DNA of 64,000 nucleotides from Flavobacterium sp. SLB02 (GCF_009664855.1 NZ_CP045928.1:4170508-4234507); one strand, 5' to 3'. Shown: positions 50,921 through 60,739, counted from the stretch's first letter. Notes: generated from the sequence alone by a model not told the origin. Program-made: numbers and translations.

Positions 50921-51802
50921 CTAGTGCGACAAATTCTGTAAACGACGATAATCAGTAGGAGAAATAGCGGAATGTTTCTTAAAAAAACGTCCAAAGGCTG
51001 AAACGGAATTAAAACGCAATCTATAAGCAATGTCGCTTATATTGATTGCAGGATTTCCTAACAACACTACGGCTTCTTTTAATAAATGTGCATCGATAAT
51101 TTCGTGAGGCGTTTTATCTACGGCTTTCTTTACAATCTGAATCAGATATTTGTTTGAGATATGAAGTTTTTGAGCATAATAATTTACTCCTTTATGCTGA
51201 CTTATATTTTCCATAACCAGCTTAAGAAACTGAAAATAAATTTCTTTGGGATTATTAAGAACTAAGTCATTTTCTGTTTTTTCTTGTGGCAAAAATTCAG
51301 CCGTTTCCAGAAGCAAATTAAAGATTATCGTCCTGAGAATTTCATCTTTAAATTTAAGATTGGCATTAATTTTATTTTCAAGGTATTTCATTAGCTTAAT
51401 CAACTTTTTAGCTTCTTGTTCCTTGAGATGTATGAACTCGTAAGATCTGTCTTTAAAAAATGTAAGCCGCTCAATAATAAAAGGATCCGATATGTTTTTA
51501 AGAAGAAACTCTTTTTCAAAGAAAAGTAATTTCACTCTAAAGTCTTCACTATTATTCTGAAACGCAATAATTGTAGCGGGTCTTGCCAATAATAAACTAA
51601 ATTGACTTACAGCATGCCGTTGACCATCGATTGAAACAACAATATTTCCTTCTGTACAAATACACAACGAATAATAATCCATCCTGAAAGGTTTCTGAGG
51701 ATAATCTATTTGTTTCTTGCCCGAAGAAACATAATAGGGCAAATTATTATCAACCTCAAAGTAGGCTAATGTATCGCTGATTTTATCGTAAGGTTGATCC
51801 AT
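50921..51802 (-). CDS. AraC-family transcriptional regulator
   Basis: A 293-residue regulator with an N-terminal cupin-like ligand domain (IVVSIDGQRHAVSQFSLLLARPATII) and a C-terminal double helix-turn-helix (YYAQKLHISNKYLIQIVKKAV, NISDIAYRLRFNSVSAFGRFFKKHSAISPTDYRRL). It reads in the same direction as, and 215 bases downstream of, the oleate hydratase gene, separated by a terminator hairpin, so it has its own promoter. It could regulate the hydratase in response to fatty acids, but the link is positional. Confidence 0.88.
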   Translation of the reverse strand: MDQPYDKISDTLAYFEVDNNLPYYVSSGKKQIDYPQKPFRMDYYSLCICTEGNIVVSIDGQRHAVSQFSLLLARPATIIAFQNNSEDFRVKLLFFEKEFLLKNISDPFIIERLTFFKDRSYEFIHLKEQEAKKLIKLMKYLENKINANLKFKDEILRTIIFNLLLETAEFLPQEKTENDLVLNNPKEIYFQFLKLVMENISQHKGVNYYAQKLHISNKYLIQIVKKAVDKTPHEIIDAHLLKEAVVLLGNPAINISDIAYRLRFNSVSAFGRFFKKHSAISPTDYRRLQNLSH

Positions 51803-51930
51803 ACTGCGTAAATATTGCTAAAACTATTAATTCTGGAAAACCAATTTACGTATAAAAATAAGCAATAATTCGAGATAATCCCTTATAAAATCTGATGATT
51901 TAAGAAAAAAGTGACCGTTAATTAATATAA

Positions 51931-51966
51931 AAATGACGCTACAGCAAAATAGCCTTAGCGTCATTT
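51931..51966. terminator. Terminator hairpin between oleate hydratase and AraC gene
   Basis: The stem AAATGACGCTA pairs with TAGCGTCATTT; T runs flank both sides. On the minus strand it ends the oleate hydratase transcript about 52 bases after its stop. Confidence 0.85.
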
Positions 51967-52017
51967 TTTTTCTAAATTATTATCCTGTAAAGAATAAATA
52001 GATCTTATTAGAAATCT

Positions 52018-53958
52018 TTAATCTCTAATTCCTCCTATCCAACCTTTTAATCTATTAATTTGTTCTGTAAAAAAGGATTCGTGTTCTTGCGAATCTTCTG
52101 CGTTTTCTACAAGAAGATGTTCGTAGTAAGTTCCTTTTAGAAATTTTCTTAAAAGTCCCTCCCCTACTATTGGCTCATAATCATTTAACGATTGTGCCGC
52201 TTTAAGCAAATGACGAAGATCATACTGCAACGGATTAATGTCCGGCACTTGTTTGTTCAGATTCAATAATTCATAAACGGCTATTCTCGCAGTTCGTACA
52301 GAACTTTCCATTGTAAATACAATATCATTATTGGTTTCTACAAATTGTCCTACTAAACCTAAGTTTTTACAACCTTCGGGAACCACTTGCGGGCGATCGC
52401 CCTTTGCTCTTGGCATAAACATAGAGGTGATGTATGGCATAAATGAAATACGAACAATTGTATTTTCGACAATATTATCCAGTTGATCAATAATCCCTAA
52501 ATGATAAGCTAATTCAGCCAGAATTTCATCACCAGTACATTGTGGCATTGTTTTTTTGATATAATCGCCTTCTTTATCCATAAAAAGGGCATATACCCAA
52601 ATCACTAAAATATCATCTGGCTGATCAGGAAAGTGCGGCTGTCTGTTACAGGTAAAGCTCATTAACCAGTTTGAATCGCTTATAGTAACAATTCCTCCTG
52701 TTGCTGTTTTACCTGAATAAGGATCGTTTACACACAACTCTCTTACTTTCTCTGTAAAAGCAGAAGGTTTACAAGTAAGTGTAGCAGATTCCCAGGAAGA
52801 TTTCTCTATGTTTCCACAGAATTTTTCAGGTTTTCCAAAAACAGGTGACTTCGCTGCCAGGTTTTTCCATAATGTCCATCCTGCACTTTGCCCGCTATTA
52901 TTTTTGTTTAAATCAATAGCCGGAGCCGTTTTGTTATCGCCGTAAAAAGTATCTTCAGTCATTGAACCAGTTGTGGCAATTACATAATTTTCTTTACCTA
53001 CAGGAATTCTTTCTTCTTTACCATCTTTTTCAATAATGATCGCTTCGACTACTTTGCCATTTATATCACTATGAATATCTAAATCTTTCACAAGTGTGTT
53101 AAGATCGATTTGCACACCTTTGCTCTGAAGAAATTTTCTAAGAGGCGTAACAAAAGTGTCATACTGATTGTATTTCGGAAACACCAAACAAGAAAGATCC
53201 TTCATTCCGTCTATTGCGTGTAGAAAACGGTGCATGTATAATTTACATTCTAGTAAACTATGCCAGTTTTCGAAAGCAAACATAGTTCGCCAGAAAAACC
53301 AAAAATTACTTTCCAGAAAAGATTTACTAAAATAACCCTCGATGGTAATATCGTCTAAATCTTCTTTTTTCTTAAGCAACAATTTTATAATAGCAAGTTG
53401 GTCTTTTTTGTCCAGTCCAAATTTACTAAAGTCTTTAATTTGTCCATTTTTATGAATTAATCTCGCTTTTGAGTAATTAGGATCATTATCATTTACCAAA
53501 CGGTATTCGTCTAATACACTATAAGGTTCAGGCAACTCCAGAGCCGGAATATCCTGAAAAATATCCCAAAGGTTTTCGTAGGTCATATCCATCTCGCGTC
53601 CCCCACGAATAATATAACCATCAGTTGTATTTCCGGCGCCATCCAACGATCCGCCATCTACGTGCAACTGATCCAGAAAAATAATATTCTCGCCCGGAAT
53701 ATGACCATCGCGAATAAAATAATAAGCAGCTGCCATTCCGGCGATACCACTTCCTACAATATAAATTTTACTGTCTTTGTACGATTTTGACGGAATGGCT
53801 TTATTACGCTGATAATTTCCAATTTGGTCTGAAAAAGGCATTGTTTTTTCAGGTGTGTTAATTTGAATCTCTTTACTTGAGTCGGGTTGGTGGTTCACAT
53901 TTCCATATTCTTTAGAACCATGTAATAATTTTTCGAATTTTGAAGTCGTAGAATTCAT
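52018..53958 (-). CDS. ohyA: Oleate hydratase (FAD-dependent)
   Basis: A 646-residue member of the oleate hydratase family, which adds water to the cis-9 double bond of unsaturated fatty acids to give 10-hydroxy acids. The FAD-binding Rossmann segment is KIYIVGSGIAGMAAAYYFI. The family-defining GGREMDMTYENLWD, with the catalytic Glu, and the late MPYITSMFMPRAKGDRPQVVP and NLGLVGQFVETNNDIVFTMESSVRTA segments are intact. The length fits the family (590-650). The first 60 residues are a variable N-terminal extension. Such enzymes detoxify host or environmental unsaturated fatty acids. Confidence 0.96.
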   Translation of the reverse strand: MNSTTSKFEKLLHGSKEYGNVNHQPDSSKEIQINTPEKTMPFSDQIGNYQRNKAIPSKSYKDSKIYIVGSGIAGMAAAYYFIRDGHIPGENIIFLDQLHVDGGSLDGAGNTTDGYIIRGGREMDMTYENLWDIFQDIPALELPEPYSVLDEYRLVNDNDPNYSKARLIHKNGQIKDFSKFGLDKKDQLAIIKLLLKKKEDLDDITIEGYFSKSFLESNFWFFWRTMFAFENWHSLLECKLYMHRFLHAIDGMKDLSCLVFPKYNQYDTFVTPLRKFLQSKGVQIDLNTLVKDLDIHSDINGKVVEAIIIEKDGKEERIPVGKENYVIATTGSMTEDTFYGDNKTAPAIDLNKNNSGQSAGWTLWKNLAAKSPVFGKPEKFCGNIEKSSWESATLTCKPSAFTEKVRELCVNDPYSGKTATGGIVTISDSNWLMSFTCNRQPHFPDQPDDILVIWVYALFMDKEGDYIKKTMPQCTGDEILAELAYHLGIIDQLDNIVENTIVRISFMPYITSMFMPRAKGDRPQVVPEGCKNLGLVGQFVETNNDIVFTMESSVRTARIAVYELLNLNKQVPDINPLQYDLRHLLKAAQSLNDYEPIVGEGLLRKFLKGTYYEHLLVENAEDSQEHESFFTEQINRLKGWIGGIRD

Positions 53959-54134
53959 AACTAATCTATTTTTTTGATTTACTCAAAGTTAGCAGTACCT
54001 GTAAGATAATCTGCATCCCGAAATTCATTATTGCTATCCCTAAATTCCGTTTTGATTATTGAAAACTAAACGATTAAATCCTTTAAAATCTCTAAAAATC
54101 AATAAAAAGCAGAGTACTTTTTTAGTTATTAAGT

Positions 54135-54160
54135 GATTATTTAAACCTAATTAAATAATC
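54135..54160. promoter_or_regulatory. Inverted repeat in a divergent promoter region
   Basis: GATTATTTAA, six bases, then TTAAATAATC form perfect 10-base arms between the divergent oleate hydratase and phosphotransferase genes. It is a candidate operator; weak T content downstream makes a terminator less likely. The rest of 53959-54259 shows no gene. Confidence 0.5.
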
Positions 54161-54259
54161 GTTTTTGTTGGCGATCCAATATAGAAATCTTTTTGTTGCA
54201 AAAATAAATCTGCTTACTTTTGAATTTTATACACTCAAAAACAATCTAAGCACGATCAA

Positions 54260-55240
54260 ATGAAAACCTTCTCTGTAATTAGCTCTATAATTTCTTTGTC
54301 AGACATTGCAGATTTTGTTTGCGAAAAATATGTATTATCCCCAAATACAACTTGCCGATTGTTAAAAGCAGGAATCAATCACACGTATCGTATTGATAGC
54401 GATAACAATACATTTATCTTTAGACTTTATAGCTACAACTGGCGAACCAGAGAAGAAATTGTAGAAGAATTAAAATTGTTACAGCTTTTAAAACAAAATG
54501 ATATTGCGGTTTCATATCCAATTTCAGATCGTTCAGATAATCTAATTAACTCTATAAATGCTCCGGAAGGGTTGCGTTTTGCTGTTTTGTTCTCTTTTGC
54601 TAAAGGAAATAAAGTTTTAAACTTTAGCGAGGATATTCATTTTGAAATTGGAACGCTAATGGCTAAAATTCATAAGCAAACCAAAGGATTAGAGCTTAAC
54701 AGAATTACCTATTCGCCAGAAATTTTATTAAATCAATCCCTGAATTATATCAAACCTTTTCTCCCTGATGATACCGAAGAGATGCAATTTCTTACTTCGA
54801 CCCGATTCATTCTGGAAAAGGAATTACTAAATGCCAACAACAAATTATTACGAACAGGAATCGTGCATATGGATGTATGGTTTGATAATTTGAATATTTC
54901 TGATGATAATAAAGTCACACTATTTGATTTTGACTTTTGCGGAAATGGCTGGCTTTGCTTAGACATTGCCTATTACATTTTGCAATTGCACAGTACTGAA
55001 AAAGACGATATCGAAAGAAATACAAAAATAAATGCATTTTATAAAGGTTATGAGACGATAGAAAAAATCAGCGATGAAGAGAAACATCTAATTCCAATTT
55101 TGGGTGTTTGCATGTACTATTTTTATTTAGGAGTTCAATGCAACAGGTTTGAAAATTGGTCAAACACCTTTTTGAATGAAGTCTATTTAAAGCGTTTTAT
55201 TTCTGTTTTGATCAAAGATTACTATGAAAAAGTAATTTAA
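54260..55240 (+). CDS. APH/choline-kinase-like phosphotransferase
   Basis: A 326-residue protein of the aminoglycoside-phosphotransferase/homoserine-kinase-like fold. The N lobe has GINHTYRIDSDNNTFIFRLYS (Lys replaced by Arg in the usual ATP-binding strand). The catalytic loop is GIVHMDVWFDNLNI (H-D-x4-N), followed by the metal-binding LFDFDFCGNG. The loop carries HMD instead of the usual HGD. Substrate unknown; similar proteins phosphorylate small alcohols or amino acids. Divergent from oleate hydratase. Confidence 0.82.
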   Translation: MKTFSVISSIISLSDIADFVCEKYVLSPNTTCRLLKAGINHTYRIDSDNNTFIFRLYSYNWRTREEIVEELKLLQLLKQNDIAVSYPISDRSDNLINSINAPEGLRFAVLFSFAKGNKVLNFSEDIHFEIGTLMAKIHKQTKGLELNRITYSPEILLNQSLNYIKPFLPDDTEEMQFLTSTRFILEKELLNANNKLLRTGIVHMDVWFDNLNISDDNKVTLFDFDFCGNGWLCLDIAYYILQLHSTEKDDIERNTKINAFYKGYETIEKISDEEKHLIPILGVCMYYFYLGVQCNRFENWSNTFLNEVYLKRFISVLIKDYYEKVI

Positions 55241-55351
55241 AATAAAACGCCTTAAAGTGATAAGCAGCATTAAAAAGATTCAAATAGTATAATTAAACTT
55301 TTAGCTAATAATATCGCAAGTAATCTGTTATCTCAGGTATCAGGATTAATA

Positions 55352-56083
55352 CTATTTTAAAGCCGAAATCATAATAAAAATTGGTCTTCTCAGTTCGTCT
55401 TTCATCTCAGCATATTTTTCAATAATTTCCTCTGATGGTTTAGGCTCTGATATTTGTTGAATACTAAAACCAGAATCAATGACGGTATTTATAATACTGG
55501 CAAGCGTTCGATGATATTTAATTACTTTATGGCCCAGAAAATTTGTTTGCCTGATTCCTTCGTCTTGGTAATTGTCAACCGGCCAATGTAACCTGCTTCC
55601 TTCCTCGTTCGTAGACCAATCTTGTTGGGCTCTTGAAGTAAAAACAGGATGTTCCATTGAGAAAACAAAACTTCCGCCTTTCTTTAAAAATCGGTTTATT
55701 TTGCTAAAAACAGTTTCCAGATTTTCTATATAATGAAAAGTAAGTGAACTAAAAACAACATCAAACTGTTCATCCTTAAAATCAATATCTTCAACAGGCA
55801 TTTGATAATAATCGATTGAGAGATTTTTTGAATTTTCTTTCGCTTTATCAATCATTTTCTGCGATAAATCGATTCCAATAACACTCTCCGCTGCCTGTTC
55901 TTTTGCATATATACAATGCCAGCCATAACCACAGCCAAGATCCAAAACACTTTTTCCTTTAAAATCCGGTAACATATTTTTTAATACATGCCATTCGCCA
56001 GCTGAGTTTAAACCATCAAACGAACGCGGCATTTTGCCATAACTTTCGAAAAAATCTATATCATCATAAATATTCTGTTTCAT
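55352..56083 (-). CDS. SAM-dependent methyltransferase (class I)
   Basis: A 243-residue enzyme with motif I VLDLGCGYGWHCIYA, motif II-like VIGIDLSQKMIDKAK, the acidic PVEDIDFKDEQFDVVFSSLTFHYI and the UbiE-like KKGGSFVFSMEHPVF strand. The VFSMEHP segment suggests a small-molecule methyltransferase of the Methyltransf_11 group. Substrate unknown. It is a single gene on the minus strand. Confidence 0.88.
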   Translation of the reverse strand: MKQNIYDDIDFFESYGKMPRSFDGLNSAGEWHVLKNMLPDFKGKSVLDLGCGYGWHCIYAKEQAAESVIGIDLSQKMIDKAKENSKNLSIDYYQMPVEDIDFKDEQFDVVFSSLTFHYIENLETVFSKINRFLKKGGSFVFSMEHPVFTSRAQQDWSTNEEGSRLHWPVDNYQDEGIRQTNFLGHKVIKYHRTLASIINTVIDSGFSIQQISEPKPSEEIIEKYAEMKDELRRPIFIMISALK

Positions 56084-56130
56084 TTCCTATCTCTTTTTTT
56101 CATTAAAAGTTTAAACTTATGCTAAATAAA

Positions 56131-56155
56131 AAAGATTGCTCAATGAACAATCTTT
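56131..56155 (-). terminator. Terminator of the 101-residue gene
   Basis: On the minus strand AAAGATTG pairs with CAATCTTT, followed by TTTTATTTAGC. It lies about 25 bases past the stop. Confidence 0.7.
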
Positions 56156-56181
56156 TAAATAGTATACTATATCTAAGCAGC

Positions 56182-56487
56182 TTATGCCATAAATAAAGCT
56201 CCTTTGTTATAGTTGTATAAAACCTGATCGTAAGGCACTAAAGGCGTTGCTACTTTCTCTGAAGAAGCATCGAATTTTATTCCGTTATGTTTTCTAAACA
56301 AGTAAATCTCTTTAAGACAATTCGATAAACTTTGATGAATTGCCGTTGTAAATGTTGGCAATTTTTTATCTCCTACCAATAAATCGATTTGATAATTAGA
56401 ACTGCTTTTAGACAAATTGTTCCCTATAATTCTTATCGTAAATGTTGTTGCTTTTCCGTGTTGTTCACCTTGATATTGTACTACCAT
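56182..56487 (-). CDS. Hypothetical 101-residue protein
   Basis: A small protein (MVVQYQGEQHGKATTFTIRI ... NYNKGALFMA) with a beta-rich first half and a helix near IHQSLSNCLKEIYLFRKHNG. No signal peptide or recognised domain. It has its own terminator and a 230-base upstream gap, so it is probably expressed alone. Confidence 0.6.
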   Translation of the reverse strand: MVVQYQGEQHGKATTFTIRIIGNNLSKSSSNYQIDLLVGDKKLPTFTTAIHQSLSNCLKEIYLFRKHNGIKFDASSEKVATPLVPYDQVLYNYNKGALFMA

Positions 56488-56719
56488 AATTTTGCTATTA
56501 AAAGGTTAGAATATTTTTATCATTTTATTTGATTATGCAAATTGATGAATTAAAGTTATGAAAAAAAAGCAAATTCTTAAAAAATACGATCTTAATTATA
56601 TATTATTTTTTTCTGATGAGAATTAACAGATCTCCACTCTAAAAGAATGAAAGAATTTCAGAGGCTTTCGTCTTTTATTTTTGCTTAAATTTGAGCAACT
56701 AATCTAAAAACCTAATCTT

Positions 56720-57208
56720 ATGGAAATGAATTTCTTACCCTTTTTTATTTCGGCATTAATTACTCTTGTTACCGGTTTTATCTGGTATAATCCTAAAGTA
56801 TTCGGAACTGTCTGGATGCGAGAGGCCGGACTAACGCCTGAAGCCCTGAAAAACGGAAATATGATTAAAATTTTCGGACTCACCTACATCTTTTCTTTAA
56901 TGATGACCATGATTATCTCAGCACTGGCAATTCACCAGTCCGGAGCTGTAGGTATGGTGGGCGGACCTCCTTTAATAGAAACTGCAAAACCTTCATTCGC
57001 GGCTTTTATGGCCGATTACGGAACTGCCTATCGCACTTTTAAGCACGGAGCGCTTCATGGTTTTATATCGGGGTTGTTTTTTGCTTTTCCAATGTTGGCT
57101 ATTAATGGTTTATTCGAAAGAAAATCCTGGAAATACATTTTTATCAATTCAGGATACTGGATTTTAACCCTAACACTTATGGGCGGAATTATATGTGCAT
57201 ATGCATAA
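56720..57208 (+). CDS. DUF1761 membrane protein
   Basis: A 162-residue four-helix membrane protein with the DUF1761 signature near the start (FFISALITLVTGFIWYNPKVFGTVWMREAGLTPEAL) and later GALHGFISGLFFAFPMLAINGLFERKSWKYIFINSGYW. Family function unknown. A TAAATTTG -7 box lies at 56686-56693, about 27 bases before the ATG, and a terminator follows the stop. Confidence 0.88.
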   Translation: MEMNFLPFFISALITLVTGFIWYNPKVFGTVWMREAGLTPEALKNGNMIKIFGLTYIFSLMMTMIISALAIHQSGAVGMVGGPPLIETAKPSFAAFMADYGTAYRTFKHGALHGFISGLFFAFPMLAINGLFERKSWKYIFINSGYWILTLTLMGGIICAYA

Positions 57209-57220
57209 TGACAAAAACAG

Positions 57221-57256
57221 AAACCCGTTCGGAAATTACAATTCAAACGGGTTTTT
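57221..57256 (+). terminator. Terminator of the DUF1761 gene
   Basis: AAACCCGTT pairs with AACGGGTTT around a 16-base loop and is followed by TTCTTAATAA. Confidence 0.75.
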
Positions 57257-57326
57257 CTTAATAATAACTTAAACCAGATGAGTTATTATAAATATTACCT
57301 AATTTTGAAAAAATTAGCGCACTCTT

Positions 57327-58472
57327 TTGAATACAACATATTCTTTTAAAATCTACAATAGCACATCATCATTGCCTTTAGAATGGAATTCGCTGGCTGT
57401 AGATAATATTTTTTTGACCAGAGAATATCTCGAAGTACTGGAAAATTCTTCTCCGGTAAATATGATTTGTCATTTTATTGGAATTTTCAACGAAGATAAA
57501 TTAGCCGGGATTGTCCTGACCCAATTTTTATTTGCAGAAAAACTGGATTCTTTTGGAGAACGTGATCAATGCCTGAAAACTTCGGTACGTAATTTTGCTT
57601 TCAAAAATTTTGCATCGCATGTATTATTCGTGGGCAATAATATGCTTACCGGACAAAACGCTTTTGCTTTCGACAAAAACGTAAAGCAACTTAAAGCCAT
57701 TAAAACGCTTCATAAAGCAATCAATCAGCTTAAAAAAGACCTGAAAGCGAGTGGGAAAAAAGTGCACATTACCAGTATAAAAGATTTTACCGCAGCAGAG
57801 ATCGAACCTTTGCAGGCTGAATTTAAGAACAACTATACGTTTTCGACCCAGCCCAATATGATTTTTGAAATCAATAAAAACTGGACAACTGAACAGGATT
57901 ATATTGATGCTTTGTCAAAAAAATATCGCGACCAATACAAACGCGCCCGAAAAAAAGCTGACGCAATAAGAAAGCAAAGAATGTCTTTAGCTGATATTAA
58001 AAAGTACGAAGATGTTATTTATGATTTGTACTTTCATGTGGCCAAGAATGCGCCTTTTAATACTTTTTTCTTAGCGCGAAATCACTTTAGTTTTTTTAAA
58101 GAAATCATGAAAGATGACTTTTTGTTTTATGGCTATTTCCTAGACGAAAAACTAATAGGTTTCAATACCCTGATTAAAAACGGAAATGTGATGGACACCT
58201 ACTTTTTAGGTTACGACGAAAGCATTCAACGCGAAAGAATGTTGTACCTAAACATGTTATATGACATGATTGCTTATTCTATCAATCAGGGATTCTCTGA
58301 AATTGTTTTTGCCCGTACAGCTCTAGAAATTAAAAGTTCTGTAGGCGCAAAACCCCTAAAAATGTACGGATTAATTACACATAGCAATGCTTTGATCAAT
58401 CATAACATTGCCAAATTGTTTAATTATCTGGAACCTAAAACAGACTGGCAGGAACGAAATCCTTTTAAATAA
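57327..58472 (+). CDS. GNAT/FemX-like acyltransferase, possibly lipid- or peptidoglycan-related
   Basis: A 381-residue protein with a TTG start. Two GNAT-like halves are visible: an N-terminal half with GIFNEDKLAGIVLTQFLFAE, and a C-terminal half with NTFFLARNHFSFFKEIMKDDFLFYGYFLDEKLIGFNTLI and an LGYDESIQRERMLYLNMLYDMI helix. This two-domain form resembles PF13480-type aminoacyl/acyl-transferases. A Lys/Arg-rich stretch (SKKYRDQYKRARKKADAIRK) lies between. Substrate unknown; it sits next to lipid kinase and phosphatidate-phosphatase-like genes. Confidence 0.75.
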   Translation: MNTTYSFKIYNSTSSLPLEWNSLAVDNIFLTREYLEVLENSSPVNMICHFIGIFNEDKLAGIVLTQFLFAEKLDSFGERDQCLKTSVRNFAFKNFASHVLFVGNNMLTGQNAFAFDKNVKQLKAIKTLHKAINQLKKDLKASGKKVHITSIKDFTAAEIEPLQAEFKNNYTFSTQPNMIFEINKNWTTEQDYIDALSKKYRDQYKRARKKADAIRKQRMSLADIKKYEDVIYDLYFHVAKNAPFNTFFLARNHFSFFKEIMKDDFLFYGYFLDEKLIGFNTLIKNGNVMDTYFLGYDESIQRERMLYLNMLYDMIAYSINQGFSEIVFARTALEIKSSVGAKPLKMYGLITHSNALINHNIAKLFNYLEPKTDWQERNPFK

Positions 58473-58548
58473 ATAGCTTTTTACAAATAGAGAAACTCAA
58501 TATCGCTCCTACCGAGCTATTATATATTGCTGTCTAATTTTCTATGAA

Positions 58549-59418
58549 CTATGGCACCGCAATTTTCATTTGTTTGTGCAAAATATGAATATCTAACGAA
58601 GTCTGCGCTCCACAATACTCTCCATCGATCTGAAAATTAACCGGATAATTTGTTTTTATAGTCGCTTTGTCTGTCGAAATAATCACAATATCATCAGAAT
58701 CGATTGGCATATTTCCGGTAATGATTTTTCCGAGTAATAATAAATCAAGACTTTTCAAGATAACCAATTCAAATCTTCCGTCGTTCATTGCACCATTTGG
58801 ATTAATTGTTACGCCGGTTCCGTACTTTTTAGAATTGGCTATTACAATCATTCTTGCCGTATGCTCAATTGTTTCTTTATTTGCCGTAATTGTGGCAACA
58901 AATGGTTCGCTGGAATCCACAAGAGTATTGTAGGCCTGTAAGGCGTATCCCCAAATTCCCCTGAGATTACTTTGTTCGTAGTTTTTTACCAAATCGGCAT
59001 TAAGACCAATATCGCTTAAATGGATACTTTTTTTACCATTGATGCAAATCATGTCCATTTCGATATAACGGCTTAAAAAGGCAATTTTCAGGTTCTCCTC
59101 GATTGTAGTGGGCAAATTAAGATCTACAGATAAACCGTTTGCTGAACCAGCGGGTAAAATACCAATAATGACATCATATTGTTCTACTGCTTCGGCAACC
59201 ATTTTTATAGTTCCGTCACCGCCAGCTACTATAATTCGCTCCGGTTGTAATTGATTATAAAGTGATTGTATTGCTTTTTGGTCTGTTTTACCTGTAGTTT
59301 CGTAAACTTCCAGGTCAAAATTATTCGTAGTTGCAAATTCCTGCACAGCCTGAATCAAATCTGATTTATCAAGGTCTCCGGAAATAGGGTTTACAACAAA
59401 TATGATATTCTTTTTCAA
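58549..59418 (-). CDS. Diacylglycerol-kinase-family lipid kinase (YegS/BmrU-like)
   Basis: A 289-residue kinase starting at the TTG at 59418 (LKKNIIFVVNPISG). The frame opens 21 codons earlier with an unlikely Cys-rich lead. The nucleotide loop is VVNPISGDLDKSD and the catalytic-domain signature is RIIVAGGDGTIKMVAEAV, then IIGILPAGSANGLSVDL. These match DAGK_cat proteins, which phosphorylate diacylglycerol, ceramide or related lipids. It is divergent from an App1-like phosphatase gene with 66 bases between starts. Confidence 0.92.
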   Translation of the reverse strand: MKKNIIFVVNPISGDLDKSDLIQAVQEFATTNNFDLEVYETTGKTDQKAIQSLYNQLQPERIIVAGGDGTIKMVAEAVEQYDVIIGILPAGSANGLSVDLNLPTTIEENLKIAFLSRYIEMDMICINGKKSIHLSDIGLNADLVKNYEQSNLRGIWGYALQAYNTLVDSSEPFVATITANKETIEHTARMIVIANSKKYGTGVTINPNGAMNDGRFELVILKSLDLLLLGKIITGNMPIDSDDIVIISTDKATIKTNYPVNFQIDGEYCGAQTSLDIHILHKQMKIAVP

Positions 59419-59484
59419 AGTTTTATTTTTAAAGTCAATTAAAATAATTAATTTACAGCATCCATCTATAAATATACGCAATTA

Positions 59485-60444
59485 ATGAAACCAATTTTAC
59501 AATTATATCGAGGTTATGCCAATGAAGAAGAATTAATTGTAATGGGCCATGTTTTTAAAAGAACGTATGATTATGATTTTCAGAAGAAAAACTTAAAAAA
59601 TGCACGTTCAATTATCAATCAGTTTAGGATAAAAACGCTTGAAAATTTTGATATTTATCTAAAGTGCGGTAATCAGGAGATTCATACCAAAACATTGGAT
59701 GACGGTTATTTTAAGTTTTGCATTCCCCTTGAAACTCAAACCAATTTTGGTTGGATGGAATATGAAGTGAGCATTAAAGATGAAAATGAAACCATAACCG
59801 AAAAAGGCAGTTTCATAAGACCTCACAAAGGAAAACTGGGAATTATATCGGATATTGATGATACTTTTTTGATCTCGCATACCCAGAATTTCTTTAAAAA
59901 AATATATATTCTTTTATTCAAAAACGTAAATGACCGTAAGGTATTTACAGATGTTGTACCGCATTACCAGGCTTTGAGTTCGGCTGGAAGAAATAATAAA
60001 GAAGAAGAAAATGCTTTTTTCTATGTTTCAAGCAGCGAATGGAATTTGTATCGTTTTATTGTAAAATTCACTAAAATACACAATCTGCCAAGGGCAGTAA
60101 TTCTACTAAAAGATATCAGACGAGGCATCACCGACTTTTTTATGAGCGGACGCGGAAATCACGATCATAAATTTGATAAAATAAAACACGTTCTGGAATT
60201 TTACCCTAATCTTAAATATGTTCTGTTAGGTGATGATTCACAACATGATCCTGTTTTATATGAAAGAATCTGCAAAATATTTCCTGTTACCGTAAAAGCG
60301 GTTTATATCAGGCAAACTGGTAAACACCAGAAAGAATCGACTAAAAAAATAATGAAAAATCTAGAGGCTTTAGAGGTTTCTGTTTGTTATTATAAAAATA
60401 GCAGCGAAGCAATTATGCATTCTAAAAGCATTGGGCTTATTTAA
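59485..60444 (+). CDS. App1-like phosphatase (DUF2183)
   Basis: A 319-residue protein with the App1/DUF2183 phosphatidate-phosphatase core: GIISDIDDTFLIS (the DxDxT nucleophile motif), FFYVSSSEWNLYRFI, DKIKHVLEFYPNLKYVLLGDDSQHDP and VKAVYIRQTG. Yeast App1 turns phosphatidate into diacylglycerol. It has no signal peptide. Its divergent neighbour is a DAG-kinase-type gene, so the two could run opposite steps. Confidence 0.9.
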   Translation: MKPILQLYRGYANEEELIVMGHVFKRTYDYDFQKKNLKNARSIINQFRIKTLENFDIYLKCGNQEIHTKTLDDGYFKFCIPLETQTNFGWMEYEVSIKDENETITEKGSFIRPHKGKLGIISDIDDTFLISHTQNFFKKIYILLFKNVNDRKVFTDVVPHYQALSSAGRNNKEEENAFFYVSSSEWNLYRFIVKFTKIHNLPRAVILLKDIRRGITDFFMSGRGNHDHKFDKIKHVLEFYPNLKYVLLGDDSQHDPVLYERICKIFPVTVKAVYIRQTGKHQKESTKKIMKNLEALEVSVCYYKNSSEAIMHSKSIGLI

Positions 60445-60568
60445 GGTTGGCACACGGATGATAAGGGTTTTAACTGGTTTTCGCAGATTTTATTCTTGTT
60501 TTTGTCATTACGAAAAATTCTTAAGCTGAAAACTAAATAAATCTAAAACTCAATACTGTGACTGAATA

Positions 60569-60690
60569 CTGCTAGTCCTAGCCCAGATTGAAGTGGAAAG
60601 CCCCGAGCAAAAAAAATTGCATTTCTTGTTGAAAAAAAAGCGACCCAAAGAAACACTATTTATGGCTTAGAAAATTAGTGTTTTTTTTGT
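60569..60690 (+). other. Intergenic element with terminator; possible small RNA
   Basis: The 60445-60804 gap has no gene. It contains TCCTAGCCCAGATTGAAGTG and AAAGCCCCGAGC, a string unlike ordinary AT-rich spacer, and ends at 60652-60690 in the stem AACACTA/TAGTGTT with eight T. It could be a small RNA, or the 3' untranslated end of the App1-like transcript. Confidence 0.4.
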
Positions 60691-60739
60691 GAGGACTTGA
60701 AACGCAAAGCTGGATTAGCTCCTGAAAACAATAAAAAAA

